From SAR86 cluster bacterium (lineage in GTDB: Bacteria > Pseudomonadota > Gammaproteobacteria > Pseudomonadales > Azotimanducaceae): a stretch of 13,532 nt of DNA. Positions 7,970-13,532 of this stretch are shown here, piece by piece. Below the pieces are notes generated by a model. That model was not told where the DNA came from. It worked only from the letters and a program-made list of their open reading frames with translations, and did no database searches. The stretch lies in NCBI GenBank assembly GCA_013204195.1, contig JABMOJ010000519.1, forward strand, positions 1 to 13,532, in the 5' to 3' direction. Numbering within the stretch: position 1 is the first letter of the stretch; the number at the start of each line of letters is the position of its first letter. The translations under genes and the position numbers were made by a program.

Positions 7970-7975
7970 TTACAC
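7964..7975. promoter_or_regulatory. Perfect 12-bp palindrome, candidate operator
   Basis: GTGTAATTACAC is its own reverse complement. It lies in the divergent space between the ygiQ-like gene and pckG and covers the proposed -35 box of the former, where a bound protein would block RNA polymerase. The half-site TGTAAT recalls the HexR box, but that box has a three-base spacer which is absent here, so the regulator is unknown. Confidence 0.4.
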
Positions 7976-8151
7976 TATTATCATAGGCTGAATCTTTCGT
8001 GCCACTTTGACAGAATTACCCACCATCCAAATTCGATTTAGGCGACCAATTCAGGTATCCTAGCGTACCGTCAAAAACCCCGTTTTCACTTTTCAACGTG
8101 ATGCGTCAACAAATGCTAAGGGGTAGGGTGAAACTCAAAAAGGGTCCTTCC
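7976..8151 (+). promoter_or_regulatory. Upstream region of pckG
   Basis: This should carry the pckG promoter. TTGACA at 8007-8012 is a perfect -35 match, but no good -10 box follows at 16-18 bases. GGTATCCT at 8054-8061 resembles an extended -10 without a clear -35. Coding could begin as early as GTG 8098 because the frame is open, but the region before 8152 does not look like PEPCK. AAGGG, seven bases before ATG 8152, is the likely ribosome binding site. Confidence 0.35.
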
Positions 8152-9942
8152 ATGTTCAAGAACAAAAAACTACAAGCTTGGGTAGAGCAGATGCAAGCGC
8201 TCTGCCAACCAGATCAGGTTGTCATCTGTGACGGCAGCCAAGACGAATACGATCGCATGTGGCAACTGCTGCTTAATGCCGGCGCCGCAGTCAAACTCAA
8301 CGAGGCCAAACGACCCAACAGCTACCTGGTTCGCTCAGATCCTGCCGACGTTGCTCGTGTCGAAAGCCGCACCTATATCTGTGCCGACAGTCCTATTGAT
8401 GCCGGCCCCAACAATAACTGGATAGATCCCGCGACCATGCGAGATACCCTCAATGGTTTATATGCTGGCTGCATGCGTGGTCGAACCATGTATGTTGTGC
8501 CGTTCAGCATGGGGCCCATCGGCTCGCCGATAGCTCATATCGGCGTCGAATTGTCAGATTCCCCCTATGTTGTCACCAACATGCACATCATGACCCGCGT
8601 GGGCCAGGCAGTCCTTGACGAACTCGGCGAAACTGGCGAGTTCGTGCCCTGCATTCATTCCGTGGGCAGCCCACTCGTTGACGGTGCCGTTGACGTAGCC
8701 TGGCCGTGTAATCCCAACAATTTATATATCGCCCACTTTCCAAACACCCGCGAGATCTGGTCATTTGGATCCGGTTATGGCGGTAACGCCTTACTCGGCA
8801 AAAAATGTTTCGCCCTGCGCATCGCCTCGGCCATGGCACGTGATGAGGGCTGGCTTGCAGAGCACATGCTGATTCTAAAACTCAGCAATCCTGAAGGTGA
8901 GTCAAAATATATCGCTGGCGCATTTCCCAGCGCTTGCGGCAAAACCAACCTGGCAATGCTCGTACCAACTATTCCAGGCTGGCGGGTCGAGACCGTCGGC
9001 GACGACATCTGCTGGATGAAATTTGGCGATGATGGTCAACTTTACGCCATCAACCCTGAAGCTGGTTTTTTTGGTGTCGCTCCAGGAACCGGTATGGATT
9101 CAAACGCCAATGCCATGCTAAGCCTGACTGAGAACTGCATCTTTACAAATGTCGCCCTCACAGATGATGGCGACGTTTGGTGGGAAGGCATGACCAACAC
9201 GCCACCGGCACACCTCATCGATTGGAAGGGCAACGACTGGAGCCCAACCTCGAAGACGCCAGCGGCTCACCCCAATGCACGATTCACCGTTGCCGCCGAC
9301 CAGTGCCCCGTGATCGCAGATGAATGGGAAGCCTTAAAAGGTGTACCCATCAGCGCCATCTTGTTTGGCGGCCGACGAGCAACCGTTGTCCCCTTGGTCA
9401 ACGAAGCCAAGGACTGGGCCCAAGGAACATTTTTTGGCGCCATCGTGTCTTCGGAAAAAACTGCCGCGGCGGCGGGCAAAGTCGGCGAACTGCGCCGTGA
9501 CCCCATGGCCATGCTGCCTTTCTGTGGCTACAACATGGCTGACTACTGGCAGCACTGGTTAAATACAGGCCAGCGTGAAGGCGCGAACCTGCCAAAGATT
9601 TATTACGTCAACTGGTTCCGTAAAAATGAACAGGGCAAGTTCATGTGGCCAGGTTTCGGTGAGAACAGCCGAGTATTGAAGTGGGTCTTCGAACGCTGCA
9701 ATGGCACGGCTGATGCGATGGAAACACCGATTGGCAACCTGCCGACCATCGACGCGCTGGATATGGATGGCATCGACATGAGCACAGACCAAATCACGCA
9801 ACTATTAAAGGTAGATGTCGACGGTTGGTTGAATGAGATTCCCTTGATCTCCGAGTACTTCGATCAGTATGGCGATCGGGTTCCCGCCGAGTTTCATGAG
9901 GAACTGGCTCAGCTTAAGCACCGCTTAGAGGCCGCCAGATAA
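8152..9942 (+). CDS. pckG: Phosphoenolpyruvate carboxykinase (GTP)
   Basis: The enzyme converts oxaloacetate and GTP to phosphoenolpyruvate, GDP and CO2, the entry step of gluconeogenesis from TCA-cycle acids. From ATG 8152 the protein has 596 residues, the usual size for bacterial GTP-type PEPCK. Diagnostic blocks: [16 protein letters not shown] (111-126), the P-loop FPSACGKTN (258-266) with the hyper-reactive Cys262, the metal site VGDD (282-285), [13 protein letters not shown] (301-313), [12 protein letters not shown] (459-470), and the guanine-binding segment [16 protein letters not shown] (496-511), which sets GTP rather than ATP specificity. Upstream in-frame starts (GTG 8098, ATG 8101, GTG 8128) would add up to 18 basic residues not typical of the family. 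Stop codons are tandem TAA-TAG. Next to acyl-CoA degradation genes it would let the cell grow on fatty acids or other acetyl-CoA-yielding compounds. Confidence 0.97.
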   Translation: MFKNKKLQAWVEQMQALCQPDQVVICDGSQDEYDRMWQLLLNAGAAVKLNEAKRPNSYLVRSDPADVARVESRTYICADSPIDAGPNNNWIDPATMRDTLNGLYAGCMRGRTMYVVPFSMGPIGSPIAHIGVELSDSPYVVTNMHIMTRVGQAVLDELGETGEFVPCIHSVGSPLVDGAVDVAWPCNPNNLYIAHFPNTREIWSFGSGYGGNALLGKKCFALRIASAMARDEGWLAEHMLILKLSNPEGESKYIAGAFPSACGKTNLAMLVPTIPGWRVETVGDDICWMKFGDDGQLYAINPEAGFFGVAPGTGMDSNANAMLSLTENCIFTNVALTDDGDVWWEGMTNTPPAHLIDWKGNDWSPTSKTPAAHPNARFTVAADQCPVIADEWEALKGVPISAILFGGRRATVVPLVNEAKDWAQGTFFGAIVSSEKTAAAAGKVGELRRDPMAMLPFCGYNMADYWQHWLNTGQREGANLPKIYYVNWFRKNEQGKFMWPGFGENSRVLKWVFERCNGTADAMETPIGNLPTIDALDMDGIDMSTDQITQLLKVDVDGWLNEIPLISEYFDQYGDRVPAEFHEELAQLKHRLEAAR

Positions 9943-9975
9943 TAGATAGACTGATCTGGACTGCAGATCAAAAGT

Positions 9976-10008
9976 AAAAAAAAGGCCGCTATAGCGGCCT
10001 TTTTTTTT
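9976..10008. terminator. Bidirectional intrinsic terminator (pckG / thiolase)
   Basis: Eight A, a GC-rich core GGCCGCTATAGCGGCC (9984-9999) and nine T form a perfect 32-bp palindrome (9976-10007) plus one T. It folds into a hairpin with a U-tract when read from either strand, and lies 33 bases after pckG and 35 after the convergent thiolase gene. This is a textbook two-way Rho-independent terminator. Confidence 0.93.
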
Positions 10009-10043
10009 ACTTGGAGCTTTTTACTTAAAGATAGTCCTGAGAC

Positions 10044-11210
10044 CTAATCCATTCTCTCAATGATGGTCCCTGTACCCAGCCCGCCACCACAGCACATGGC
10101 GATGAGTGCGTACTTACCACCGGTGCGCTCTAACTCGTGCAACGCGGTCGTGATCAGCCGAGCACCGGTGCTACCCGTCGGATGCCCCAGAGCAATGGCG
10201 CCACCGTTCACGTTAACCTTGCTGTGATCGATACCGAGATCTTTCTCCCACGCCAGAACCACGGAGGCAAAGGCCTCATTGACTTCGAACACATCAATAT
10301 CTTCAATCTGCAGGCCAGCACGTTCCAGAACCTTGCGTGTGGCCGGAATTGGTCCCTTGAGCATGGTCACGGGATCCACACCCACCAGCGTATGAGCGAC
10401 AATCTTGGCGCGGGGCTTGAGATTCAGTTCCTTGACCGCTTTTTCCGAAGCCATGATAATCGCAGCCGCACCATCTGAGACTTGCGAACTGGTTCCGGCC
10501 GTATGAATCTCTTGGCCAGGCACCGCCGTCAGACCCTTCAGTGATTCAAGGGTCGTGGCTCGCAGCCCTTCATCCTTACTCACGACCCGAGTCTCACCGG
10601 TCGGCTTAAAATCTTCGCCCAACACAGGCGCTGTAATGGCGACAACTTCACGATCAAAGCGCCCTTCTTCCCAGGCTTGAATGGCTTTCTGCTGGCTCTC
10701 AAGACCAAACTGGTCTGTGTGAGCACGGGTAATCTGGTATTCCTCAGCAATCATCGCAGCGCCCATAAACTGGCTAGCCGGCTGGTAATGGTCATTGTAA
10801 TGCACGCCCATCGGATTGCCGTCTTTCATGGCCGCACCCAGAGGTACCCGGCTCATCATCTCGACGCCACAGGCCATCACCAGGTCTTCAATACCGGCGC
10901 CGATCATGGCAGCGCCCATCGAAGTCGCCTGCTGACTGGACCCACACTGAGCATCAATAGTGGTCGCCGCGACTTCTAGCGGTAAACCCTGTGACAACCA
11001 GGCGATCCTGGCGATATTGAAGGTCTGTTCACCTACCTGAGACACACAGCCGCCAATGACCTGACCAATTTTCGATGGCTCAATGCCACTGCGGTCCAGC
11101 GCCGCTTGCTGCACGGCGCCGAGCAAATCAGCGGGTTTCATGCCCGCCAGACCCTTGCCGCGTTTGCCGATAGGACTGCGACACGCCTCTACGATATAAA
11201 CCTCTCCCAT
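10044..11210 (-). CDS. Thiolase (acetyl-CoA C-acyltransferase), FadA5/FadA6-like
   Basis: The enzyme cleaves a 3-ketoacyl-CoA with CoA (or condenses two acyl-CoAs). Its 388 residues carry the thiolase signatures: nucleophile Cys89 in IDAQCGSSQQAT (85-96), NEAFASV (311-317), His343 in GGAIALGHPTGSTGAR (336-351), and Cys373 in CCGGGLGTG (373-381). The CGSSQQ nucleophile loop and TAGTSSQVSDGAAA (238-251) differ from the CASG and TAGNASG forms of biosynthetic and FadA thiolases and recall, from memory, actinobacterial FadA5/FadA6 steroid thiolases. A branched or cyclic substrate is therefore possible. The start ATG follows AGGA with six-base spacing. Two hotdog thioesterase genes lie 115 bases upstream on the same strand. 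The thiolase call is certain; the subgroup is an inference. Confidence 0.94.
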   Translation of the reverse strand: MGEVYIVEACRSPIGKRGKGLAGMKPADLLGAVQQAALDRSGIEPSKIGQVIGGCVSQVGEQTFNIARIAWLSQGLPLEVAATTIDAQCGSSQQATSMGAAMIGAGIEDLVMACGVEMMSRVPLGAAMKDGNPMGVHYNDHYQPASQFMGAAMIAEEYQITRAHTDQFGLESQQKAIQAWEEGRFDREVVAITAPVLGEDFKPTGETRVVSKDEGLRATTLESLKGLTAVPGQEIHTAGTSSQVSDGAAAIIMASEKAVKELNLKPRAKIVAHTLVGVDPVTMLKGPIPATRKVLERAGLQIEDIDVFEVNEAFASVVLAWEKDLGIDHSKVNVNGGAIALGHPTGSTGARLITTALHELERTGGKYALIAMCCGGGLGTGTIIERMD

Positions 11211-11255
11211 GGGACTTCCTCTTCTCTTTGATTAAAATTCTTGGCCAATTCGACA

Positions 11256-11274
11256 GCTGCTTAGAATAAGCAGC
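11256..11274. promoter_or_regulatory. Inverted repeat upstream of the thiolase gene
   Basis: GCTGCTTA (11256-11263) and TAAGCAGC (11267-11274) form perfect 8-base arms around GAA. No T-tract follows on either strand, so an operator is as likely as a terminator for the hotdog genes. A TTTAAT -10-like box lies just downstream in the thiolase direction, without a convincing -35. Confidence 0.4.
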
Positions 11275-11325
11275 GCCGCAACCAGAAGCAACTATCGTCG
11301 CCAGTCACTCACATCGACACCAAGC

Positions 11326-11763
11326 CTAAACCGGCGTCAGCAGATAGTGGCCGTGGGCGGCAGCAATCGGCCGGGTCTTCTCATCCTGCCAAATCTCAGC
11401 CCGCACATTGGCCACCCTGCGCCCTTGACGGGTTACTATCGCTCGACCATAGGTGGCGACGGGTTTGCCGGAACGTAGATAGTCGATGGAAATATCGACT
11501 GTCTTAGGCAACCGTTCACAAGAAGTATCAAATAGCAGTTGAATGACCGAAGTCAGCTCCAGAAACGCGCCGATGGCACCGCCGTGGATAGCTGGCAAAT
11601 TGACATTGCCAACCAAGGAATCTTTGAAGGGCAATATCGTGGTAATTTCATTACCTTTGCGCTCCACCTGCATCCCAAGGAACCGTGCGTAAGGGATACT
11701 TGCGAGGAGCGCCTGCATATCATCGGCGCGACCTTCGTCACGTAATTGCTGGAGAATCTTCAT
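11326..11763 (-). CDS. Hotdog-fold PaaI-like acyl-CoA thioesterase (first of pair)
   Basis: This 145-residue protein has the size and signature of the PaaI/4HBT hotdog thioesterases, which hydrolyse acyl-CoA to free acid and CoA as dimers or tetramers in the cytosol. The core motif is HGGAIGAFLE (60-69), with Glu69 in the position of the usual catalytic acid, followed by TVDISIDYLRSGKP, the strand typical of the family, and a final RPIAAAHGHYLL strand. An N-terminal helix rich in charged residues (about 1-25) precedes the fold. Its ATG overlaps the stop of the upstream hotdog gene by one base (TGATG), which implies translational coupling. The substrate is unknown; nearby thiolase and ligase genes suggest recovery of CoA from stalled catabolic intermediates. 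Confidence 0.88.
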   Translation of the reverse strand: MKILQQLRDEGRADDMQALLASIPYARFLGMQVERKGNEITTILPFKDSLVGNVNLPAIHGGAIGAFLELTSVIQLLFDTSCERLPKTVDISIDYLRSGKPVATYGRAIVTRQGRRVANVRAEIWQDEKTRPIAAAHGHYLLTPV

Positions 11764-12194
11764 CAGCTATCCGCCCTCGGGGTGTTGGGTGTTCCTAGCA
11801 TAAAGGCGGCGACTGACGTGGCAACCTGATCGTCGATATCATCCTGATACGCCACTGCCCGCACAAAGGCGATATTCTTCGCCAGCTTGTAGCATTCGGC
11901 CTGAACCATGAGGTCTTTGAAGGGTTCTGCCGGGCGCATATAGTCAATTCGTAAATCTAACGTCGCCATCCCCATTTCAGTACCCCAATCTTCGTGACAC
12001 CGTACCGCCCAGCCCGAGGCATTATCCAGGGTGGCAGTGATGACGCCGCCATGGATGATTCCTGTATCAGGGTCTCCCACTAGGTGTTCTGCATAGGGCA
12101 CCTTGACAGTACAAACCCGGCCAACAACGCTGACCAGCGACATACCAATCGCCTCACCATGAGGCGGCAAATGCTCTAATTCGTCTTTAACCAT
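11763..12194 (-). CDS. Hotdog-fold PaaI-like acyl-CoA thioesterase (second of pair)
   Basis: This 143-residue hotdog protein is the upstream member of the pair. Its core motif is IIHGGVITATLDNASGWA (46-63), with His48 and Asp57 where PaaI-type enzymes carry the catalytic acid. TLDLRIDYMRPAEP (about 78-91) and a terminal VATSVAAFMLGT strand match the fold. It differs from its neighbour in active-site acid (Asp against Glu) and shares only the general fold pattern, so the two are old paralogues, not a recent duplication. The pair could form a heteromer or handle different acyl chains. The start ATG has only a weak GGTG ribosome binding site. The gene is 120 bases from the end of the upstream DUF748 gene on the same strand; co-transcription with it is possible but unproven. 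Confidence 0.87.
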   Translation of the reverse strand: MVKDELEHLPPHGEAIGMSLVSVVGRVCTVKVPYAEHLVGDPDTGIIHGGVITATLDNASGWAVRCHEDWGTEMGMATLDLRIDYMRPAEPFKDLMVQAECYKLAKNIAFVRAVAYQDDIDDQVATSVAAFMLGTPNTPRADS

Positions 12195-12314
12195 ACTCGA
12201 TCACCATCTACTTTTCGCCGCCTTCGACGCTAATGCTAATGGCAGCATGATCTAGGTCTCCGCAGCGCATTGCAAGCCGAAGATCGAGTGTCAGCTATCC
12301 TGCTAACCCATGGG
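12195..12314 (-). other. Spacer between DUF748 gene and hotdog pair
   Basis: This 120-base space should carry the promoter of the hotdog pair unless they are read through from the DUF748 gene. It contains a GCTAAT tandem (12229-12240) and a small CCCATGGG palindrome near 12308-12315. I see no T-tract terminator and no convincing promoter. Confidence 0.35.
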
Positions 12315-13532
12315 TCAGAGGCTAATCATCACCCTTGGCGCCGAATCGTCGGCGAGTACCTGCGGACGACAGGAGAACAAGCGTTCAACCGCGACACCCG
12401 CATCGACAAACCAGCCTGTCACCACCTTGCCGCGGCTCACTGCCAGCCCCTGCATAGCTGCAGCGAGCACCTTAGCCTCGCGCTCATCATCTGCGCCGTC
12501 TCCCTTGGATTGCTCAGCCTTGATCTGCTCGACCTTGGATTGCTCTACCATCTGGATCGCTGCTTCATCTGCCTGGCTAGCGATACCGCAAAGTGTGATG
12601 GTCAAGGCTGGCCGATTCATCATCAACGCCACCACCTTATTCACGTAATCCCGTTGCGATGCCTCAATATCGGCGCTGCCAGGGGAAAATACAACGGGCT
12701 GAAACCTTGGCCTCGCCGCCGCTGCGGCCATGTCCTTGACGAACATCAAAGTACCCAATGGCTGCAGTGCCTGTTTCACATAGGCCAGCGCAGCTTGCTT
12801 GGCCGCGTTCGCCAGCGCCGTATTGACGATATCGCTGGTATCCACAGCAAACTTACCCAACTTGGTTGCGATCGGTACCTTCAGGTCAATGCGACCGTCC
12901 TTATCCTTAAGCAGGTTGAGCGCCACTGAGAGCGGCAAGTCAGCACCCGCCATTGCTTTCGCTTGACCAGTATCGACCTTCAGGCCTTCCATACGGACCC
13001 GATTTTCAGCCTTAATCTGGTTGTCCGTGATATTTACTGATGAGTCGAGCACGAGACGACCGCTGCGAATGCCGTAGCCCAAGTAGGGACTGATTTGATG
13101 TAATTCGAACTGAGTCAGGCGCATTGTCAGATCTGCATTAATCGGCGAGTCCAACAAGTGACCGGTACCCATGATCAACAGCTCGCCGGTCTGGTGTTCC
13201 TCTTGATGCCTGGCTTTAAGCTCAAATCTGGCAAGCAATCCCTGACCCAGATCGTTGATTTTTAGCGCTATCTCTGGCATCACCAAAGTGACCACTGCGG
13301 CACGGGACTGATCCACAAATCGCACCTGACCCGTCAATTCCAGCTCGGCAATATGAATCTTAGGCGTGGACGCCTCTGCATCGGGCGCCGGCTCCGCTGA
13401 TTCCACAACGCCAGCGATGGCCCCGGACTCGGTCATTTGCACTAAGGCATCTAGTCCCTCGATCGTAATATGCTCAACCACAACACCCGCCGCGCTATAA
13501 TTCATATCCCGCAGCGAGATCTGTTTAATCTG
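12315..13532 (-). CDS. DUF748 / AsmA-like envelope protein, C-terminal part (cut by right edge)
   Basis: The frame is open to the window edge: nine codons (QIKQISLRD) precede the ATG at 13503-13505 and read like family sequence, so the gene starts beyond the window and 405 residues are visible. Beta-rich segments such as ELTGQVRFVDQSRAAVV, ISPYLGYGIRSGRLVLDSS and LPLSVALNLLKDKDGRIDLKVPIATKLGKF match DUF748 proteins, large AsmA-related proteins anchored in the inner membrane and spanning the periplasm, some of which affect lipid transport and outer-membrane integrity. FSPGSADIEASQRDYVNKVVALMMNRPALTITLCGIA is the usual OmpA-like-looking C-terminal block. It is followed by an odd charged stretch with three EQSKx/EQIKx repeats (12503-12547). 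No signal or membrane segment is visible because the N-terminus is missing. Confidence 0.82.
   Translation of the reverse strand, partial: QIKQISLRDMNYSAAGVVVEHITIEGLDALVQMTESGAIAGVVESAEPAPDAEASTPKIHIAELELTGQVRFVDQSRAAVVTLVMPEIALKINDLGQGLLARFELKARHQEEHQTGELLIMGTGHLLDSPINADLTMRLTQFELHQISPYLGYGIRSGRLVLDSSVNITDNQIKAENRVRMEGLKVDTGQAKAMAGADLPLSVALNLLKDKDGRIDLKVPIATKLGKFAVDTSDIVNTALANAAKQAALAYVKQALQPLGTLMFVKDMAAAAARPRFQPVVFSPGSADIEASQRDYVNKVVALMMNRPALTITLCGIASQADEAAIQMVEQSKVEQIKAEQSKGDGADDEREAKVLAAAMQGLAVSRGKVVTGWFVDAGVAVERLFSCRPQVLADDSAPRVMISL
12503..12547 (-). repeat. Three 15-bp tandem repeats inside the DUF748 gene
   Basis: Units at 12503-12517, 12518-12532 and 12533-12547 share CCTTGGATTGCTCNN or a close variant. 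On the coding strand they encode the pentapeptides EQSKV, EQIKA and EQSKG. Units one and three are nearly identical. The length is a multiple of three, so copy-number change would keep the frame. Confidence 0.75.

Noticed and set aside
7964..7978. A HexR binding box
   Set aside because: The HexR consensus has TGTAAT and ATTACA separated by three A/T bases; here the half-sites overlap, so the spacing is wrong.
8098..8151. PckG starting at GTG 8098 or ATG 8101
   Set aside because: The added residues are basic and not PEPCK-like; ATG 8152 gives the usual length and has a spaced AAGGG upstream.
12195..12289. Inverted 8-bp repeat ACTCGATC / GATCGAGT
   Set aside because: The arms are about 80 bases apart, one abuts a start codon, and an 8-bp match at that distance is expected by chance.
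12270..12929. A 219-codon forward ORF opposite the DUF748 gene
   Set aside because: It is rich in His, Cys and Leu, has no recognisable motif or ribosome binding site, and overlaps a well-supported minus-strand gene.

Overview
This 13.5 kb window looks like chromosomal DNA of a heterotrophic, probably aquatic gammaproteobacterium. That placement rests on gene content (a SirB1/YchA-type protein, a YgiQ-type radical SAM protein very close to the E. coli form, GTP-type PEP carboxykinase, and many acyl-CoA genes) and on moderate GC; it is an inference. I see no rRNA, tRNA, CRISPR array, insertion sequence, phage gene or integration site.

Layout. Bases 1-241 hold the probable tail of one gene and an unassigned spacer. 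A SirB1-family protein (+, 242-1072) converges on an acyl-CoA-linked APH-type kinase (-, 1103-2125). A 460-base gene-free gap with short direct repeats separates this kinase from a class III CoA-transferase (-, 2590-3792). The CoA-transferase is transcribed away from an AMP-forming acyl-CoA synthetase (+, 4047-5750). A strong hairpin lies between the synthetase and the convergent YgiQ-family radical SAM gene (-, 5802-7931). A divergent control region with a perfect 12-bp palindrome separates that gene from pckG (+, 8152-9942). A 32-bp palindromic terminator serves both pckG and a convergent thiolase (-, 10044-11210). Behind the thiolase lie two overlapping hotdog thioesterases (-, 11326-11763 and 11763-12194) and the C-terminal 405 residues of a DUF748/AsmA-like envelope protein (-, 12315 to the right edge).

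How the genes may work together. Several genes belong to acyl-CoA catabolism: acid activation by ligase or CoA transfer, a kinase of the ACAD10/11-N and LvaA type, a thiolase resembling the actinobacterial steroid thiolases FadA5/FadA6, and two thioesterases. PckG would draw the resulting carbon from the TCA cycle into gluconeogenesis. The most interesting idea is that the kinase phosphorylates a hydroxyacyl-CoA, as LvaA does in levulinate catabolism, alongside the neighbouring CoA-activating enzymes. No acyl-CoA dehydrogenase lies in the window, and the genes are not one operon, so this remains a hypothesis. I found no clearly undescribed system; the other findings are regulatory or structural details.
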